Part shown: positions 5,761 through 13,764 of the stretch, piece by piece
How positions within the stretch are numbered: the first letter of the stretch is position 1
How the letters are laid out: every line of letters starts with the position of its first letter
Source of the DNA: Bacillota bacterium
GTDB lineage: Bacteria > Bacillota > Clostridia > Peptostreptococcales > Anaerovoracaceae
Direction: 5' to 3'
Assembly: GCA_016302925.1 (NCBI GenBank)
Contig: JAEDMR010000026.1
Location: forward strand, 1-15,670
Length of the DNA: 15,670 nt
Translations under genes and position numbers: made by a program
Notes under the pieces: model-generated
What the model saw: only the letters and a program-made list of their open reading frames with translations
What the model was told of the DNA's origin: nothing
The model's database searches: none

Positions 5761-6873
5761 CTACACCTCTTCCTCAAACAGTTTCCGCAGATTCACATCG
5801 TATGGCGGATACACCACGCCCTTTTCCGTTACCACTGCGGTGATATATTTATGGTCTGTCACGTCGAAGGCCGGATTGTAGGTCTTCACACCGGCAGGCG
5901 CCATGTCTTTCTCATACCACATCTTATAGATTTCTTCGCCCTTCCGCTGTTCGATGACGATATCGTCTCCCGTGGCAGTGGAAAGGTCAATGGTGGAAGT
6001 CGGCACGAACATGTAGAACGGAATCCCGTATTCCTTCGCCAGGATCGCCACACCGGAGGTGCCGATCTTATTGGCGCCGTCGCCGTTGGCGGCCATCCGG
6101 TCGCAGCCCACCACAACTGCGTCGATCCAGCCGTTTTTCATGACGATGGACGCCATGTTGTCGCAGATCAGGGTCACATCGATGCCTGCCCGCTGCAGTT
6201 CCCAGCTGGTAAGGCGTGCGCCCTGCAGCAGAGGCCGTGTCTCATCGGCAAACATGTGGAAATCATAGCCCCGTTCATGGCCCAGGTAGATCGGTGCCAG
6301 GCAGGTGCCGTATTTGGCCGTGGCAATGGTCCCTGCGTTGCAGTGGGTCAGGATGCCCATGCCCGGTTTCAGCAGGGAAAGCCCATGCTCTCCCATGGCA
6401 CGGCAGGCAGCCACGTCTTCCTCGTGGATCCGTCCGGCTTCCATACGGAGTACTTCTTTCACCCAGTGGATTTTCCGTTCTTCTTCCGCACTGCCGCCGG
6501 TTTCTGCCGCAGCTTCTTCACAGCCTTCCAGATACTCCTCCATGGTCCTTACCATCCGCTTCAGCGCCCAGGACAGATTCACCGCTGTCGGTCTGGAGGA
6601 ATTGAGATAGTCTGCGATTTCCCGGACTTCGGCAGCAAACTCCGCTGCGGTATCCGCCTTCAGATCCCGCACGGAAATGTACAGTCCGTAAGCCGCCGCC
6701 ACACCGATAGCCGGTGCACCGCGCACCTTCAGCTTATAGATGGCATCCCATACATCCTCTTTGGTTTCCATCTCTACGTAGACTTCTTCCCCCGGCAGTC
6801 TGGTCTGATCCAGCAGCAGCAGCTTTCCTTCCGTAAACCGTACCGGTACGATATCCTCAAAATTCATCTTCAT
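5761..6873 (-). CDS. mtnA: S-methyl-5-thioribose-1-phosphate isomerase
   Basis: It interconverts 5-methylthioribose-1-phosphate and 5-methylthioribulose-1-phosphate in methionine salvage, or in the related routes that recycle 5'-deoxy nucleoside by-products of S-adenosylmethionine. The 370 residues contain the phosphate-site RGAPAIG (51-57), the catalytic Cys178 in THCNAGTIAT, and the catalytic Asp258 in VVVGCDRMAANGDGANKIGT, with the eIF2B-like fold signature PTSTIDLSTATGDDIVIE near 291. All key residues are present, so it should be active. AGGAGG precedes the ATG by 9 nt; a second ATG lies two codons in. No other salvage gene (mtnK, aldolase, dehydratase) is in the window. It sits 22 nt after the J-domain-like gene and directly ahead of the EamA transporter. 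Confidence 0.95.
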   Translation of the reverse strand: MKMNFEDIVPVRFTEGKLLLLDQTRLPGEEVYVEMETKEDVWDAIYKLKVRGAPAIGVAAAYGLYISVRDLKADTAAEFAAEVREIADYLNSSRPTAVNLSWALKRMVRTMEEYLEGCEEAAAETGGSAEEERKIHWVKEVLRMEAGRIHEEDVAACRAMGEHGLSLLKPGMGILTHCNAGTIATAKYGTCLAPIYLGHERGYDFHMFADETRPLLQGARLTSWELQRAGIDVTLICDNMASIVMKNGWIDAVVVGCDRMAANGDGANKIGTSGVAILAKEYGIPFYMFVPTSTIDLSTATGDDIVIEQRKGEEIYKMWYEKDMAPAGVKTYNPAFDVTDHKYITAVVTEKGVVYPPYDVNLRKLFEEEV

Positions 6874-6895
6874 CCTTCATTTCCTCCTGATACAG

Positions 6896-7930
6896 CTATC
6901 TGAGCTGATCCTCTGCTACATCACACAGGAACTGCAGATAGTCATTATAATTCAGTATCACTTCACCGGAATACAGGCTGATCGCACCGGCAATTTCCTC
7001 GAAGGCCGGCGGATTCATCAAAGATGCCAGCGTCCGGGCATTGGTCAGATCATCGTTTTCCCAGTAGAAATCTTCCTCTCCGGTGATTACAGTGAGCGCA
7101 TATTCCATATCATTCAGTCCCATACTCCAGAGCAGATCCTGGGTATTTTCGAAGAGTTTCTCTGCCGTCTCGTCGCTCACTTCCCACTCAATCTGATCCG
7201 CAAACGCTTCGTAATCCGAGAAATCAAGACAGGCATAGTAATCAATCTCGTCTGCTTTCTCTTGAATGATTGCAATCATCTCCGACTCTTCCAGCTGAAT
7301 TTCCGGCACAGGCTCGTCAATTGCATCCGTGATCAGTTCAGTGCAAGTGCTCAGAATCCCGCTGGCAAGGAAAATGGCAACGCCCACTGCAATGATCTTA
7401 TTTCGCAGCGGATTCCTGCCCTCTTTCTTTGCCCCCTTTTCATGCGGCGCGTAATACGTCTTCTTTCGACTTCCGCTGCCGCTTCCGCCGTTTCTGCCGC
7501 TTCCGCCGACGGATCGGAATGCACCGGCTTCTTCCTCTCCGTCCTCCGCCCGCCGAAAGACCCGGCTGCCTTTTTCTGCTGCCTCTTCATCCAGATCGCA
7601 GACCGCATCGTGTCCAAATGCCTTCAGCTTCGACGCACCCGTGCGGAATGCTTTTTTCATTTCCCGGATGGCATCTTCCCCTTCATCCTGTGCATCCTTC
7701 CATTTCTCAAATCTGGCTTCCTTCTGCGTCCGTGTTGCCGGTGCGGCGCCGCCGGTCAGCACGCTGTAGGCATGACGCACGTCCCGGGTTTTCCGCGCCA
7801 CATACTCCGGGTCATCGGCATAGTCATCGGACCGGAGCTTATGCATTTTTTTCTCATAGGCATCTTTAATCTGTGCAGCAGTTGCGCCTTCTGTCAGTCC
7901 GAGCAGCCGGTAATATGGTTTTTTATCCAT
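6896..7930 (-). CDS. J-domain-like single-pass membrane protein
   Basis: The 344-residue protein starts with a J-domain-like segment (about 4-60: PYYRLLGLTEGATAAQIKDAYEKK...VRHAYSVLTGG). The first, second and third helices fit DnaJ, but the HPD tripeptide that stimulates Hsp70 ATPase is missing; the loop reads HKLRSDDYADDPEY. A charged middle region and a Gly/Ser-rich linker (142-154, encoded by a partial 18-bp repeat at 7476-7508) follow. One transmembrane helix (about 177-198) comes next, then an acidic domain of about 145 residues with no family I recognise. I chose the ATG at 7930 (GGAG 7 nt upstream, DnaJ-like start MDKKPYYRLL). The upstream GTG at 7960 lacks a ribosome binding site. It is the first gene after the promoter at 7981-8010. 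Role unknown, possibly a non-canonical membrane-tethered J-like protein. Confidence 0.8.
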   Translation of the reverse strand: MDKKPYYRLLGLTEGATAAQIKDAYEKKMHKLRSDDYADDPEYVARKTRDVRHAYSVLTGGAAPATRTQKEARFEKWKDAQDEGEDAIREMKKAFRTGASKLKAFGHDAVCDLDEEAAEKGSRVFRRAEDGEEEAGAFRSVGGSGRNGGSGSGSRKKTYYAPHEKGAKKEGRNPLRNKIIAVGVAIFLASGILSTCTELITDAIDEPVPEIQLEESEMIAIIQEKADEIDYYACLDFSDYEAFADQIEWEVSDETAEKLFENTQDLLWSMGLNDMEYALTVITGEEDFYWENDDLTNARTLASLMNPPAFEEIAGAISLYSGEVILNYNDYLQFLCDVAEDQLR

Positions 7931-7980
7931 CTGAAGTCTCCATTCTCTGAAACATCTCACACACTATGGCATATCAGTTT

Positions 7981-8010
7981 ATTATAGCACATAACCCATA
8001 CTTCCGCCAA
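7981..8010 (-). promoter_or_regulatory. Sigma-A-type promoter for the J-domain/mtnA/EamA/scpAB unit
   Basis: The minus strand reads TTGGCG (8010-8005), an 18-nt spacer, and TATAAT (7986-7981), a perfect -10. It lies about 50 nt upstream of the chosen ATG. No other comparable promoter was noticed down to the terminator at 2457-2496. Confidence 0.7.
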
Positions 8011-8025
8011 TAGCAACATGGCACT

Positions 8026-8688
8026 TTATGCCTTCCGGCTTTCCTCCACGACGTTCCGGCATACCGGAACAGCCCGCCGGCTGATCAGGGCGACCACCCG
8101 GCCGGTCAGGATCATGGTCAGCACTGTACCGATTCCGATGCCGATGATCCGTCCTTCTGCCAGAAGTCCCAGAGCCACCGCAAGGAGAATGCAGCTGAGA
8201 TCCAGTACATTTTTCCCGAACCCCAGATTCCGTTTCAAAATCTTTCCCAGAACGCTGGCAAATCCGTCTGCCGGATTCGGTACAATCTCCATACCCACCG
8301 TGAGAATGATTCCCATGGAAGTGATCACAATGGCCGCCGCCAGCAGAACCAGCCGGACCGCCATGGACTGGGCAGCAGGAAGAAATGTATCATAAATATC
8401 GATGAAAAAGCTGGTCAGGAAACTGGCGCCGATCTGCAGAAGCTGCCAGGGCTTGAAATTTCTGCGCAGAATGGCTGCCTGCAGCCCGATCAGAATCATA
8501 TATTCGATAAAGGTGGCCGCACCGAAACCGATACCGGTCAGCACCGACGCACAATAGGCGGCAGAGATTACCGGCGAAACCCCCAGGTTCGTCTTGGTAT
8601 TCAATGTGATGCCCAGTGCCAGCACAATGATCCCCAGCACATAGATCAGTATCCGTTTCAGGACTGCAATTCCCCGTTCTTTCTTCAT
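8026..8688 (-). CDS. YczE/YitT-like integral membrane protein
   Basis: This 220-residue protein has about five to six hydrophobic helices. It opens with a family-typical stretch (VLGIIVLALGITLNTKTNLGVSPVISAAY), followed by TFIEYMILIGLQAAILRRNF and EIVPNPADGFASVLGKIL. This resembles the YczE/YyaS and YitT group of conserved membrane proteins, whose transport or other function is not settled. The start at 8688 has GGAGAG about 8 nt upstream. A longer in-frame start at 8805 would translate through the murA terminator hairpin and is rejected. No clear terminator follows before the promoter at 7981-8010. Confidence 0.82.
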   Translation of the reverse strand: MKKERGIAVLKRILIYVLGIIVLALGITLNTKTNLGVSPVISAAYCASVLTGIGFGAATFIEYMILIGLQAAILRRNFKPWQLLQIGASFLTSFFIDIYDTFLPAAQSMAVRLVLLAAAIVITSMGIILTVGMEIVPNPADGFASVLGKILKRNLGFGKNVLDLSCILLAVALGLLAEGRIIGIGIGTVLTMILTGRVVALISRRAVPVCRNVVEESRKA

Positions 8689-8775
8689 TTTCGTCTCTCC
8701 TCTGTTGTCTCGTTTTTCATGCACCGTTTTGCAGGCGGTAATATGATATATCTTCCTTTGCGTGCATCCGATCTG

Positions 8776-8813
8776 TGAAAAAGCTGCCGGCCGGTTCTCC
8801 GGCACAGCAGCTT
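8776..8813 (-). terminator. Rho-independent terminator after murA
   Basis: AAGCTGC (8781-8787) pairs with GCAGCTT (8807-8813), and GCCGG (8790-8794) with CCGGC (8799-8803). On the minus strand a TTTTT run and C follow. It lies about 45 nt past the murA stop. Confidence 0.85.
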
Positions 8814-8856
8814 ATACGTTGAAATTCTTTTTCAGTTTTCAGACATGAAAGTACAC

Positions 8857-10128
8857 TTATTCTTCTGTCTTTTCGATCTGTGCACCCAGTCCCCGGAACT
8901 TTTCTATGAACTTTTCATATCCGCGTTCAATATGATAAATCTCCGAAATTTCCGTAATACCTTCCGCCACCAGTCCTGCCAGAACCAGAGCTGCCCCTGC
9001 ACGCAGGTCGGTCGCCATCACCTGAGTTCCCCGCAGTACAGCACCGCCCTTGACGATTGCCTTATTGCCTGCGGTTTCAATGCTTGCGCCCATCTTTCTC
9101 AGCTGGCTCACATGCATGAACCGGTTTTCAAATACCGTCTCGATGACAGTTCCCGTACCCTCCACCGTGGTGAGAAAGGCCATGAACGGCGACTGAATGT
9201 CTGTCGGAAAGCCCGGATACGGCAGTGTCTTGATATCCGTTGCACTCTGTGGTCCCAGATCGCCCCGGACAATCAGATACTCGTCACCGACTTCAATCCG
9301 CACACCGCATTCCCGCAGCTTGGCGATAATCGGCTTCAGATGATCCGGTACAGCATTCGTAATCCGCACGTTGCCTCTGGTAATGGCAGCTGCAAGCATA
9401 AAGGTTCCTGCTTCGATCCGGTCAGGAATCACAGTGTGCTTCGCACCGCCCAGATGCTTCACGCCTTCGATTTTAATGGTATCGGTACCGGCACCCTTGA
9501 TCTTCGCTCCCATCTTGTTCAGAAAATTGGCCAGGTCTACAATTTCCGGCTCCTCTGCGGCATTCTCGATATAGGTGATACCTTCTGCCAGGACTGCCGC
9601 CATCATGATGTTCTCCGTCGCACCCACACTCGGGAAGTCCAGATAGATGGTGTCACCAATCAGACCCTGTCCGCCTGCCCGGGCTTCCACATAGCTTTCC
9701 GCTTCATTGAAGATGATTTCTGCCCCCAGAGCCTCCAGTCCTTTCAGGTGCAGATCAATGGGACGGGCACCGATGGCACAGCCGCCGGGCAGAGGCATCC
9801 TTGCTCTTCCCTTTCTGGCAAGCAGCGGCCCCATGACGAGAATGGAAGCACGCATCTTATTCACCAGATCAAACCGTGCCTCCGTCGATATGATATCCTC
9901 TGTGATGATAGAAATGGTATTTTCCTCCACATCTTCGATTTCTGCACCGAGAGATGCGAGAATCTCCTTCATAAATGCCACATCACGAAGCTGCGGCACA
10001 TCGCGGATGACACATTTGTCTTCCGACAGCAGCGCGGCTGCCATGAGAGGCAATACTGCATTCTTGGCCCCGCTGATGACCACTTCTCCCGAAAGCGGTC
10101 CGCTCTGATGTACTAAATACTTTGCCAC
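8857..10128 (-). CDS. murA: UDP-N-acetylglucosamine 1-carboxyvinyltransferase
   Basis: MurA transfers enolpyruvate from PEP to UDP-GlcNAc, the first committed step of peptidoglycan synthesis, in the cytoplasm. The 423 residues match the family length. The sequence shows K22-N23 in SGAKNAVLP, the catalytic and fosfomycin-target Cys117 in PGGCAIGARPIDLHL, and the conserved PGFPTDIQSPFMA and NRFMHVSQL segments, so it should be active and fosfomycin-sensitive at the active-site Cys. The start is GTG at 10128, 6 nt after AGGAGG. It lies 14 nt downstream of the AbrB-type gene and ends in its own terminator at 8776-8813. It could be either of the two Firmicutes paralogues (MurA or MurZ); the sequence alone does not tell me which. 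Confidence 0.97.
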   Translation of the reverse strand: MAKYLVHQSGPLSGEVVISGAKNAVLPLMAAALLSEDKCVIRDVPQLRDVAFMKEILASLGAEIEDVEENTISIITEDIISTEARFDLVNKMRASILVMGPLLARKGRARMPLPGGCAIGARPIDLHLKGLEALGAEIIFNEAESYVEARAGGQGLIGDTIYLDFPSVGATENIMMAAVLAEGITYIENAAEEPEIVDLANFLNKMGAKIKGAGTDTIKIEGVKHLGGAKHTVIPDRIEAGTFMLAAAITRGNVRITNAVPDHLKPIIAKLRECGVRIEVGDEYLIVRGDLGPQSATDIKTLPYPGFPTDIQSPFMAFLTTVEGTGTVIETVFENRFMHVSQLRKMGASIETAGNKAIVKGGAVLRGTQVMATDLRAGAALVLAGLVAEGITEISEIYHIERGYEKFIEKFRGLGAQIEKTEE

Positions 10129-10142
10129 GTTGTGCCTCCTGC

Positions 10143-10385
10143 CTATAATGATTTCAGTTCATCGAGGCAGGTTCTGCAAATGTTTTTACCATGAATATTC
10201 TGCACATCCTTGGCATTGCCGCAGAAAATGCAGGCTGGTTCGTATTTTTTCAGCATGATGAACTCTCCGTCAACGAACACTTCCAGAGAATCATCGGTTT
10301 TAATTCCCAGATTTCTTCTTAATTCTACCGGAATTACCACTCTTCCCAGTGGATCTACCGGTCTTACAATTCCTGTTGCTTTCAT
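10143..10385 (-). CDS. AbrB/SpoVT-family DNA-binding regulator with Cys4 tail
   Basis: An 80-residue transition-state-type regulator. Residues 1-48 are a swapped-hairpin AbrB domain (GIVRPVDPLGRVVIPVELRRNLGI...LEVFVDGEFIMLKKYEP), which dimerises and binds DNA. The C-terminus carries C52xxC55 and C70xxC73, a likely zinc ribbon. AGGAGGA lies upstream of the ATG. It sits 26 nt after the DUF948-like gene and 14 nt before murA, so the three are cotranscribed. Relatives control stationary-phase and sporulation genes; targets here are unknown, and murA could be one. Confidence 0.93.
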   Translation of the reverse strand: MKATGIVRPVDPLGRVVIPVELRRNLGIKTDDSLEVFVDGEFIMLKKYEPACIFCGNAKDVQNIHGKNICRTCLDELKSL

Positions 10386-10411
10386 CTTGATTCCTCCTCC
10401 AATCTAATAAC

Positions 10412-10756
10412 TTACTTGTCCTTTTTCGCATCGGCATTTTTACCCTTGATGATGCCTGCGCAAGCGGCAGCTGCGTTCACTACACTGGATGCCGCCTTAG
10501 CGATATTCTGGTTCCCCTTCACTGCGTCGGTCATGATTCCCACAGCCTCTACCACGCCGTCCACCATACCATCTACATCCGTGGTCCGCCTTGATGCGAC
10601 TTCTGTGATAACCTTGGAATCCTCCAGCAGAAGGTCAACCTTTTTCAGCGTTCCGATCAGCTTCCTGAGAAGCAGTATCAGATAAACCAAAAGCACCATC
10701 GCCAGCACGGCAATGATGAACCATGCCGCTCCCTGCGGCGTAATCGTTATGGTCAT
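10412..10756 (-). CDS. DUF948-like small membrane protein
   Basis: 114 residues with one N-terminal transmembrane helix (about 10-31, AAWFIIAVLAMVLLVYLILLL), followed by a helical, heptad-like segment (LIGTLKKVDLLLEDSKVITE...) and a Lys-rich tail. This resembles the DUF948 (YtxG-like) family, of unknown function. I chose the ATG at 10756 with GGAGGAGG 7-8 nt upstream; the longer frame starting at 10912 would begin upstream of the promoter at 10787-10816 and overlap spmA. It is the first gene of the unit ending with murA. Confidence 0.85.
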   Translation of the reverse strand: MTITITPQGAAWFIIAVLAMVLLVYLILLLRKLIGTLKKVDLLLEDSKVITEVASRRTTDVDGMVDGVVEAVGIMTDAVKGNQNIAKAASSVVNAAAACAGIIKGKNADAKKDK

Positions 10757-10786
10757 ATTTTCTCCTCCTCCGTAACGCTTGTCCTT

Positions 10787-10816
10787 ATTATAACCCAAAA
10801 CTGGAAATAACTTCAA
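10787..10816 (-). promoter_or_regulatory. Sigma-A-type promoter for the DUF948-abrB-murA unit
   Basis: The minus strand reads TTGAAG (10816-10811), an 18-nt spacer, and TATAAT (10792-10787). The start codon of the DUF948-like gene is about 30 nt downstream. Confidence 0.78.
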
Positions 10817-10910
10817 CCATTTTTTGTACTTCGCCCGGACCTTTTTTTCCCATTCCGCCGCATGTTTCCGTCTTCTGCACCATATACTGGCAGGAGAAAG
10901 GAGCTCTCTC

Positions 10911-11483
10911 ATGATGAATTACATATGGTCCGTCATTTTTCTGGCGGCCTTTCTCTGTGCCTGCTGCACCGGCCAGCTTCAAGCCTTCGGCACTGCGCTG
11001 ACAGACAGTTCCTCCGAAGCCGTGACATTTCTCATCGGTCTTGCCGGCATCATGGCCATGTGGAGCGGCTTAATGGAAATTGCTGAGCGCACCGGTCTGA
11101 TTACGAAACTGTCCCGACTGCTGATTCCTCTTACATCTTTCCTCTTTCCCCATGTAAAAAATCCACAGACCATTTCCTCCATCGTTCTCAGCTTCATGGC
11201 CAACATTTTCGGTGCCGGGAACAGTTCCACTGTTTTCGCGCTGCGCACCATGGAAAAACTGGATGAAGAAAACAGATACCGCAGTGAAGCCAGCAACGAC
11301 ATGTGTACCTTCGCTGTGGTCAACATGGCGTTCGCACCTCTGCTTCCTGTGGTAATGCTGCAGATTCGCACGGATGCCGGTGCGGAAGATCCCTATTCTG
11401 TCGTACTCCCATCCATCCTCACCGCAGCCTGCACTGTCACCGTATCCATTCTCGCCTGCAAAATTCTGGAGAGGAGGCACTGA
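10911..11483 (+). CDS. spmA: Spore maturation protein A
   Basis: SpmA is a membrane protein of the Gate (nucleoside-recognition) fold that, with SpmB, is needed for spore core dehydration and heat resistance. The 190 residues show several hydrophobic helices and the family segments LIGLAGIMAMWSGLMEIAER (41-60), NPQTISSIVLSFMANIFGAGN (84-104) and NDMCTFAVVNM near 129. The usual GNAATP reads GNSSTV here. The ATG at 10911 has AAGGAG 7 nt upstream. It is immediately followed by spmB and divergent from the DUF948-abrB-murA unit. Its presence supports a spore-forming host. Confidence 0.95.
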   Translation: MMNYIWSVIFLAAFLCACCTGQLQAFGTALTDSSSEAVTFLIGLAGIMAMWSGLMEIAERTGLITKLSRLLIPLTSFLFPHVKNPQTISSIVLSFMANIFGAGNSSTVFALRTMEKLDEENRYRSEASNDMCTFAVVNMAFAPLLPVVMLQIRTDAGAEDPYSVVLPSILTAACTVTVSILACKILERRH

Positions 11484-11488
11484 CCGGC

Positions 11489-12016
11489 ATGACATATCTT
11501 TTTTCCGTGATTACCGCCGCCTTTATACCTGCCATGGCTGCCGTCATCATCGCTTACGGCCTTTCGCAGAAGGCGCCGGTTTACGACTATTTCATCGAGG
11601 GGGCCAGAAAGGGGCTGGAAACCGCATTGGACATTCTTCCGTTTCTGATCGGCATCTTCCTTGCCATCAACTGCCTTTCCGCATCCGGCCTTCTGAACCT
11701 GGTGAACCGGGTTCTCCAACCCTTCTTCCGGCTTTTCGGCGTACCGCCGGAACTGCTTCCTCTCATCTGCCTGCGGGCGATTTCCGGCAGCGGCAGCCTC
11801 ATCATCGTGAAGGACATCCTGGAAGTGACAGGCCCCGACTCCTATGCGGGCAGAGCTGCCTGTGTCATGGCAGGCGGCTGTGAAACCGTCATCTACGTTC
11901 TCGCCCTCTATTTCGGCGTCACCGGCGTCAAAAAAACAAGACACGCCCTGGCCGGCGGCCTGATCGGCTACTTCACGGGCGTGATTGTTTCACTTGTTAT
12001 TTGTAAGTTTCTCTGA
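11489..12016 (+). CDS. spmB: Spore maturation protein B
   Basis: SpmB, 175 residues, is the partner of SpmA in spore core dehydration. It has a hydrophobic N-terminus (TYLFSVITAAFIPAMAAVIIAYGL), a YDYFIEGARKGLETALDILPFLIG segment typical of the family, and the Gate-domain block PPELLPLICLRAISGSGSL. The ATG at 11489 lies 5 nt after the spmA stop, with GGAGG 11 nt upstream. Its last 20 nt overlap the end of the convergent tRNA methyltransferase gene. Confidence 0.95.
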   Translation: MTYLFSVITAAFIPAMAAVIIAYGLSQKAPVYDYFIEGARKGLETALDILPFLIGIFLAINCLSASGLLNLVNRVLQPFFRLFGVPPELLPLICLRAISGSGSLIIVKDILEVTGPDSYAGRAACVMAGGCETVIYVLALYFGVTGVKKTRHALAGGLIGYFTGVIVSLVICKFL

Positions 12017-12764
12017 GTGCCTGGGTATATCCACCCTGTTCATCATGCACGGCCAGAGGTGGCAGCAGTCTGACTTCCCGTCCGCCGCCTTTCACCATAT
12101 GAACCAGGAGAATGTTTGCTGCTGCATCCCTCACAGGGCTGACAAACTGCAGTTCCTTCACTTCCAGACCATGGTCTCGTCCCATACAGCAGATGTCGGC
12201 AATGCGGGAAGGCCGGTGTACCATAACCAGATCCCCCTTATCCCGCAAAATCCATGCTGCCGCCTCCAGAAACTCGTCCAGGCCTGCGGTTGTCTCGTGG
12301 CGGGCAATCATTTTGGCGCGGTTGGTGCTTGGAATACCGCCATTTCCTGCCGTGTAGGGCGGATTGGTTGTCACCAGATCGACAGTTCCCTTCCATTCCC
12401 TTCCCCAGCCGGATTTACAGTCTTTCACATCCCCCAGAACGAAATCCAGACGGTCTTCCAGACCGTTGAGGCTCCTGCTTCGCACGGCTCTGTCAAAAGA
12501 TCCCTCCTGTACTTCAATTCCGGCAATCTTCGGAATCCCGGTCTTATGGGAAAGAATCAGCGGAACGATCCCCGTGCCCGTGCCAAGATCCACAGCGAAC
12601 CGAAACGACGGGCGTGCATATTTTGCGCCGAAATCGGCTAAAAGCACCGCATCCACGCCGTAACAGAACTCTTCCGGTTTCTGAATCAGCTTCAGAGCAC
12701 CGAAGCCGGTCTCATCCACCCGCTCTCCCGGCAGCAGGGGCATATCTGTTTCTTCGTGGCGCAT
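11997..12764 (-). CDS. TrmN6/YfiC-like tRNA1(Val) adenine-N6 methyltransferase
   Basis: A 255-residue class I SAM-dependent methyltransferase. It has the SAM-binding motif VDLGTGTG (58-65) and the adenine-N6 catalytic motif TTNPPY (132-137), with the N-terminal FCYGVDAVLLADF block typical of the YfiC/TrmN6 group. In E. coli that enzyme methylates A37 of tRNA1(Val); substrate specificity here is inferred. The ATG overlaps the ricT stop by 1 nt (TGATG) and the ribosome binding site is weak, suggesting coupled translation. This gene order next to ricT and holB is common in Firmicutes. Confidence 0.9.
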   Translation of the reverse strand: MRHEETDMPLLPGERVDETGFGALKLIQKPEEFCYGVDAVLLADFGAKYARPSFRFAVDLGTGTGIVPLILSHKTGIPKIAGIEVQEGSFDRAVRSRSLNGLEDRLDFVLGDVKDCKSGWGREWKGTVDLVTTNPPYTAGNGGIPSTNRAKMIARHETTAGLDEFLEAAAWILRDKGDLVMVHRPSRIADICCMGRDHGLEVKELQFVSPVRDAAANILLVHMVKGGGREVRLLPPLAVHDEQGGYTQALRETYK

Positions 12765-13759
12765 CAGTCTTTGATCAGCTGCTGGATTTCCTTCATCGTC
12801 GCTGCATCCACGCCTTCAAAGATGTTCTTTCCCTTGTTATGGCGCTTTTCGATGCGTCGGATGTCTTCTTTATGATATACATAAATTTCTGCAGACAGCT
12901 TTTCCTCCTGATTCTGTGTTTCCTTCTCTTTTTCCTTGTCTTTCTCCTTGCTGCGGCGGCCGCTGTTTTCCGGCTTTTCGTCCAGATAGAGACGGACGCG
13001 GATGATATTCTGCAGCAGATTGGTATCTACGACTTTTCCCAAACCGTCCGGCGTCCTGATCTTTTCACCCACCTCCGGCATGCCTTTTCGCATTTCCATA
13101 TAGATGTCGTTTTCATACTTCAGGCAGCACATGAGTCTCCCGCAAATACCCGAAATTTTTGACGGGTTCAGGGACAGGCTCTGAACCTTTGCCATCTTGA
13201 TGGATACCGGCTCGAAGTCAGCCAGCCAGCTGTGACAGCACAGGGCCCGGCCGCAGCTGCCGATGCCTCCCATCATTTTCGCTTCATCCCGCACGCCGAT
13301 CTGCCGCAGCTCGATCCGCATCTTGAAGACGCTGGCCAGATCCTTTACCAGCTCGCGGAAATCCACCCGTCCATCTGCGGTGAAAAAGAAGATCACTTTG
13401 CTGTTATCAAAGGTATATTCCACATCGATGAGTTTCATCACCAGACCATGCTTGTCGATTTTTTCCTGGCAGAGCTGCAGGGCCCGTTCTTTTTTCTTCA
13501 CGTTTTCTTTATGTCTTTTATGGTCTTCCGGTGTCGCGATGCGGATGATTTTTTTCAGCGGCGCCACGATCTCCGTTTCCGGCACTTCCTGCACGTCCAT
13601 GGTGACGGTGCCGAATTCCATGCCCCGCGCAGTTTCTACGATGACGCTGTCCCCGTTCTTCACATCGAACGTGTCCGGATCAAAATAATAGATTTTTCCG
13701 GCGGTCTTGAATCTGACGCCTGCAACCTTTACCGTGCTGATATTACGATTTGTATCCAA
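12764..13759 (-). CDS. ricT: PSP1-domain protein RicT (YaaT)
   Basis: RicT is a subunit of the RicAFT (Y) complex that carries [4Fe-4S] clusters. In Bacillus it speeds Spo0A phosphorelay and helps RNase Y process mRNAs, promoting sporulation, competence and biofilm. The 331 residues carry the PSP1 domain and two paired Cys clusters: C169/C174-C175 in GSCGRALCC and C206/C211-C212 in GICGRLMCC. The C-terminal linker (about 266-286) is an unusually charged KEK-rich stretch. The start is a TTG at 13759, with TGGAGGA about 8 nt upstream. It lies 5 nt after the holB stop and overlaps the methyltransferase start. Confidence 0.95.
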   Translation of the reverse strand: MDTNRNISTVKVAGVRFKTAGKIYYFDPDTFDVKNGDSVIVETARGMEFGTVTMDVQEVPETEIVAPLKKIIRIATPEDHKRHKENVKKKERALQLCQEKIDKHGLVMKLIDVEYTFDNSKVIFFFTADGRVDFRELVKDLASVFKMRIELRQIGVRDEAKMMGGIGSCGRALCCHSWLADFEPVSIKMAKVQSLSLNPSKISGICGRLMCCLKYENDIYMEMRKGMPEVGEKIRTPDGLGKVVDTNLLQNIIRVRLYLDEKPENSGRRSKEKDKEKEKETQNQEEKLSAEIYVYHKEDIRRIEKRHNKGKNIFEGVDAATMKEIQQLIKD

Positions 13760-13764
13760 ATGCT

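Noticed and set aside
5563..6903. 446-codon plus-strand frame opposite mtnA and the EamA gene
   Set aside because: The complementary strand encodes intact MtnA catalytic motifs. The plus-strand product has no family resemblance and spans two genes.
8689..8805. N-terminal extension of the YczE-like protein
   Set aside because: It would read through the murA terminator hairpin, and the ribosome binding site lies at the internal ATG (8688).
8845..10116. 423-codon open frame on the plus strand opposite murA
   Set aside because: It is antisense to a clear MurA reading frame of the same extent, has no recognisable motifs, and has a Cys/His-rich composition typical of shadow frames.
10881..10886. 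TATACT as a sporulation-sigma promoter for spmA
   Set aside because: No convincing -35 element at the spacing for sigma E or sigma A could be found, so it was not listed as a promoter.
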